Program-made: the position numbers and the translations under genes
Shown here: positions 31,843-33,727 of the stretch, in pieces
How positions within the stretch are numbered: position 1 is the stretch's first letter
Layout: each line of letters opens with the position of its first letter
From: Haliea sp.
GTDB lineage: Bacteria; Pseudomonadota; Gammaproteobacteria; Pseudomonadales; Halieaceae
DNA length: 33,727 nt
Assembly (NCBI GenBank): GCA_002862985.1
Contig: PKCY01000139.1
Span: forward strand, 1-33,727
Direction of reading: 5' to 3'
The notes under the pieces: generated by a model
Database searches by the model: none
Told to the model about the DNA's origin: nothing
What the model saw: only the letters and a program-made list of their open reading frames with translations

Positions 31843-33174
31843 TCAGGACTCACAGCCCTCCAGATAATGGTCAATCATGTTGTGAAAATGACGTACGCGA
31901 ATTTCCTGATCACCCAGAACCATGCCTTTGTATCCTTCAGATTGAACGCCCTGTTGCACCTCTGGTACGTTGTCTGCGTCTTGTTGGAGAATGAAAGAGG
32001 CCACTTCCAGCGTTGGATCAAGCAAATCGACATATTGGACTTTGTGGTCGAAGTAGACGTGTTCTACTTTGGGTGGTTCCTGGTCCGGCGGGAAGTGTCC
32101 CATCATGATGAGGTCGTAGTAACACTTATTTGGATCGGTTTCATGCGGACGATAACGGAAGGTGTTGACACCCTCGGGGAAAATATTTTGTGCCGCTCCG
32201 GGAAAGTAGAAGTAGTGATACACATCTGACAACTGCTCGTCTGTCATATCGTTGTAGGGAAGATGTCGCGCCAGGCCATCTGCCACCTGCTGACGGTTGA
32301 TTTTTTGCTTCTCGATTCGAACTTCTTTTGCCGGCCCTTCGTAGGTTTGGGGATCGAGTCCAAAATAGCGCATGTAGGCTGCCATTCGCTCGGATATCTC
32401 CCGAGTTTCTCGGTGCGGTTTGCTCGGTGCGCCATACTCGTTAATCATCCGACTGTGCTTGCCCAAAATTTCGAGTTTCGCATCGGCGTTGGACCACTTC
32501 ATCATCTCCGGGTGAATACCGCGAAAGTGATAGCTTTCGTTGAAGGCATCCACGGCGATTTTCCAGTTGCAATCCCATAGGAAGGTGGCGTTGACGAAGG
32601 TCCGCATGTCTTCCATACGGTAGGGCGCAATGTGATTGGGGAGAACGTCCAGGTATTGAAGCAGCGGTTCGGCATCGCCGTCGATGTTAAACCAGACCCA
32701 GCCGCCCCAGGTGTCGACGCGAATGTCACTCAGTGCCAGTTCGTCCTGAGGCAATCCGTTACGGAACTGCGGGTAAGTCTGCTGGTCGGGCACGCCCTTA
32801 ATACTGCCGTCGATATTCCACGACCATGCGTGGAAGCCACATTGAAAAAAACGCACGTTACCGGTGCGTTGATTGCAGACAATACGTTTTCCTCGGTGCT
32901 GGCAGACGTTGTAAAATGCCTGCACCAAATTTTCCTGCGTCATCACAAAAATAAATGACTCTTGGCCAAGGTTGTGGATGACAAAATCGCCTACCGCGGA
33001 AAATTCCTCCAGGCGAGGTCCCATATTCCACGTTCGACGCCACAGTTGGCCCCACTCTTTAGCCATGAACTCTGGGGAGTAAAAGCGTTCGCCACTAAAG
33101 CGTTTTGAACCGATGTCTGGCTGTGGCACATCGGCGTCGATGCTGGGAGTGCGGTAGGTATCTGAGGTTGTCAT
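31843..33174 (-). CDS. Rieske non-heme iron oxygenase alpha subunit (2)
   Basis: Although the frame is open to 33264, that would run through the operator palindrome. The ATG at 33174 gives 443 residues, exactly the length of its paralogue at 29508-30839, and the two align from the first residues ('TPSIDADVPQPDIGSKRFSGER' region). Rieske ligands are Cys91/His93 ('CQHRG') and Cys112/His115 ('CGFHAW'). The iron site is in 'DAFNESYHFRGIH' and the carboxylate ligand in 'LQQDADNV'. It is the first gene of the three-gene minus-strand operon and has the TetR-type palindrome 63-80 bases upstream of its start, so it is probably regulated together with the acyl-CoA operon. Conserved spacing with the paralogue suggests duplication with divergence, perhaps to act on successive intermediates or form a mixed oligomer. 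Confidence 0.95.
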   Translation of the reverse strand: MTTSDTYRTPSIDADVPQPDIGSKRFSGERFYSPEFMAKEWGQLWRRTWNMGPRLEEFSAVGDFVIHNLGQESFIFVMTQENLVQAFYNVCQHRGKRIVCNQRTGNVRFFQCGFHAWSWNIDGSIKGVPDQQTYPQFRNGLPQDELALSDIRVDTWGGWVWFNIDGDAEPLLQYLDVLPNHIAPYRMEDMRTFVNATFLWDCNWKIAVDAFNESYHFRGIHPEMMKWSNADAKLEILGKHSRMINEYGAPSKPHRETREISERMAAYMRYFGLDPQTYEGPAKEVRIEKQKINRQQVADGLARHLPYNDMTDEQLSDVYHYFYFPGAAQNIFPEGVNTFRYRPHETDPNKCYYDLIMMGHFPPDQEPPKVEHVYFDHKVQYVDLLDPTLEVASFILQQDADNVPEVQQGVQSEGYKGMVLGDQEIRVRHFHNMIDHYLEGCES

Positions 33175-33236
33175 TCTTCTGTTTTGACGGCGGTCAGCCT
33201 TATCCTGGCAGTCTTTAAGGGCTAATAGGGGCAAAA

Positions 33237-33254
33237 ACCAAGCGCTTGCTTGGT
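33237..33254. promoter_or_regulatory. TetR-type operator palindrome (site 2)
   Basis: ACCAAGC-GCTT-GCTTGGT is an inverted repeat with 7-base arms and a 4-base spacer. It is the exact reverse complement of 17638-17655 beside the TetR gene. It lies between the SnoaL-like gene and the Rieske operon start at 33174; TTGACC on the minus strand (33252-33257) overlaps its edge and might be a -35 element, though no well-placed -10 was found. The identity argues that the TetR protein at 17732-18349 controls both regions. Confidence 0.78.
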
Positions 33255-33316
33255 CAATCATCATACCCCGTTTCGGACCGGATGCAATACCGCAAAACAG
33301 GCCTCCAGAAAGTGGC

Positions 33317-33727
33317 CTAGTCGGTGAAGTCGGCCGCTGTGGATTTCATCATTTCCTCCAGAAACCATTCGGGGAACTGGCCGACGAATTTTTGCATATC
33401 CCAGTAATCACTCCAGCGGTAAATCAGCCCATCTTTGATTTCGTGCATGCTGGCGAATGTGTGGGCAGCGGTTTCATCTGAGAGAAATGTCCAGGTTTCT
33501 GTGTGATCCAAAAAAACGATGTTGCCGTCTGCGGCGATGTGATGAGTCTCTTGTTCCTGTTTCTTGAGATGTTTAAAGGCAATCTGCAGTCGCTTCACGC
33601 AGTTTTCGGGGCCGTGGGCGCCGGGGTCGTCACTGGGAACGTCGCGATAGTGTATATCTGGGTGCATGCAACTTTTCATGGCCTCCCAGTCCATGGCACC
33701 CAGCGCTTTCCACATGGCTTCTACGAT
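33317..33727 (-). CDS. NTF2-like / SnoaL-like protein, 5' truncated by window edge
   Basis: An ATG at 33715 would give 132 residues, but the frame stays open to the window edge with sensible codons (I-V-E-A before that Met), so the N-terminus is probably missing. Visible features are 'LGAMDWEAMKSCMHPDIHYRDVP', 'ETHHIAADGNIVFLDHTETWTF' and 'MHEIKDGLIYRWSDYWDMQKF', which fit the cone-shaped alpha+beta barrel of SnoaL/limonene-epoxide-hydrolase-like proteins. The 'DGLIYRWSDYWD' segment is characteristic. Family members act as epoxide hydrolases, ketosteroid isomerase-like enzymes or cyclases on small cyclic hydrophobic compounds. It lies upstream of the Rieske operon on the same strand; the palindrome at 33237 in the 142-base gap suggests a separate promoter for the downstream genes. 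Exact function unknown. Confidence 0.78.
   Translation of the reverse strand: MVEAMWKALGAMDWEAMKSCMHPDIHYRDVPSDDPGAHGPENCVKRLQIAFKHLKKQEQETHHIAADGNIVFLDHTETWTFLSDETAAHTFASMHEIKDGLIYRWSDYWDMQKFVGQFPEWFLEEMMKSTAADFTD

Noticed and set aside
33175-33264. N-terminal extension of the Rieske frame up to 33264
   Set aside because: It would read through the operator palindrome, and the paralogue is exactly 443 aa, matching the start at 33174.
1-33727. CRISPR arrays, tRNA/rRNA genes, insertion sequences, phage attachment sites
   Set aside because: Read through for direct repeats, transposase motifs and cloverleaf-like stems; none were found.

Overview
The window looks like an accessory catabolic region from a marine-type gammaproteobacterium, possibly near the Halieaceae/Spongiibacteraceae/Cellvibrionales. 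This is inferred from large TonB-dependent receptors with the 'EEVIVTARKR' plug start, Coq4-like and GH106 proteins, and the mix of Rieske oxygenases, acyl-CoA enzymes and a P450. No rRNA, tRNA, CRISPR array or insertion sequence was seen. Assignments rest on motifs read by eye; no database search was run.

Left part (1-16340): a 5'-truncated glycosyltransferase-like gene (2-1315). Then, on the minus strand, a TonB-dependent receptor (1414-3984), a rearranged family III CoA-transferase (4223-5530), a second TonB-dependent receptor (5601-7859) and a Coq4-like protein with an intact HDxxHx11E motif (7981-9003). Next come a plus-strand membrane-anchored polysaccharide deacetylase (9161-9871), a minus-strand sterol desaturase/fatty acid hydroxylase family membrane protein (9891-10805), a membrane-anchored GH106 alpha-L-rhamnosidase-like enzyme (10958-13999), a cytochrome P450 (plus, probably from a TTG at 14278) and a sugar-phosphate-isomerase-like TIM barrel (15531-16340).

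Central part (16403-28243): an acyl-CoA dehydrogenase (minus) diverges from a long, tightly packed plus-strand operon: TetR regulator, SDR, acetoacetate-decarboxylase-like protein, acyl-CoA ligase, atypical crotonase, 73-aa biotin carrier protein, MCC/GCC-type carboxyltransferase, second SDR, second acyl-CoA ligase, PCC-type carboxyltransferase. Two complete and different carboxyltransferases share one biotin carrier, and no biotin carboxylase is present in the window.

Right part (28244-33727): a small Cys-cluster (YkgJ-like) protein and a VOC-fold protein on plus. Then a minus-strand cluster: two paralogous 443-aa Rieske oxygenase alpha subunits flanking a luciferase-like monooxygenase, and upstream of them an NTF2/SnoaL-like gene that runs off the end.

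How it may work together (inference): a lipophilic, perhaps glycosylated, terpenoid- or steroid-like compound is imported by the TonB receptors, trimmed by the rhamnosidase, oxidised by P450, Rieske and LLM enzymes, activated by CoA ligases/CoA-transferase, and shortened through dehydrogenation, biotin-dependent (trans)carboxylation, SDR oxidation and decarboxylation. The strongest direct evidence for co-regulation is an identical 18-bp palindromic site. It occurs once between the TetR gene and the acyl-CoA dehydrogenase (17638-17655) and once, in reverse orientation, upstream of the Rieske operon (33237-33254).
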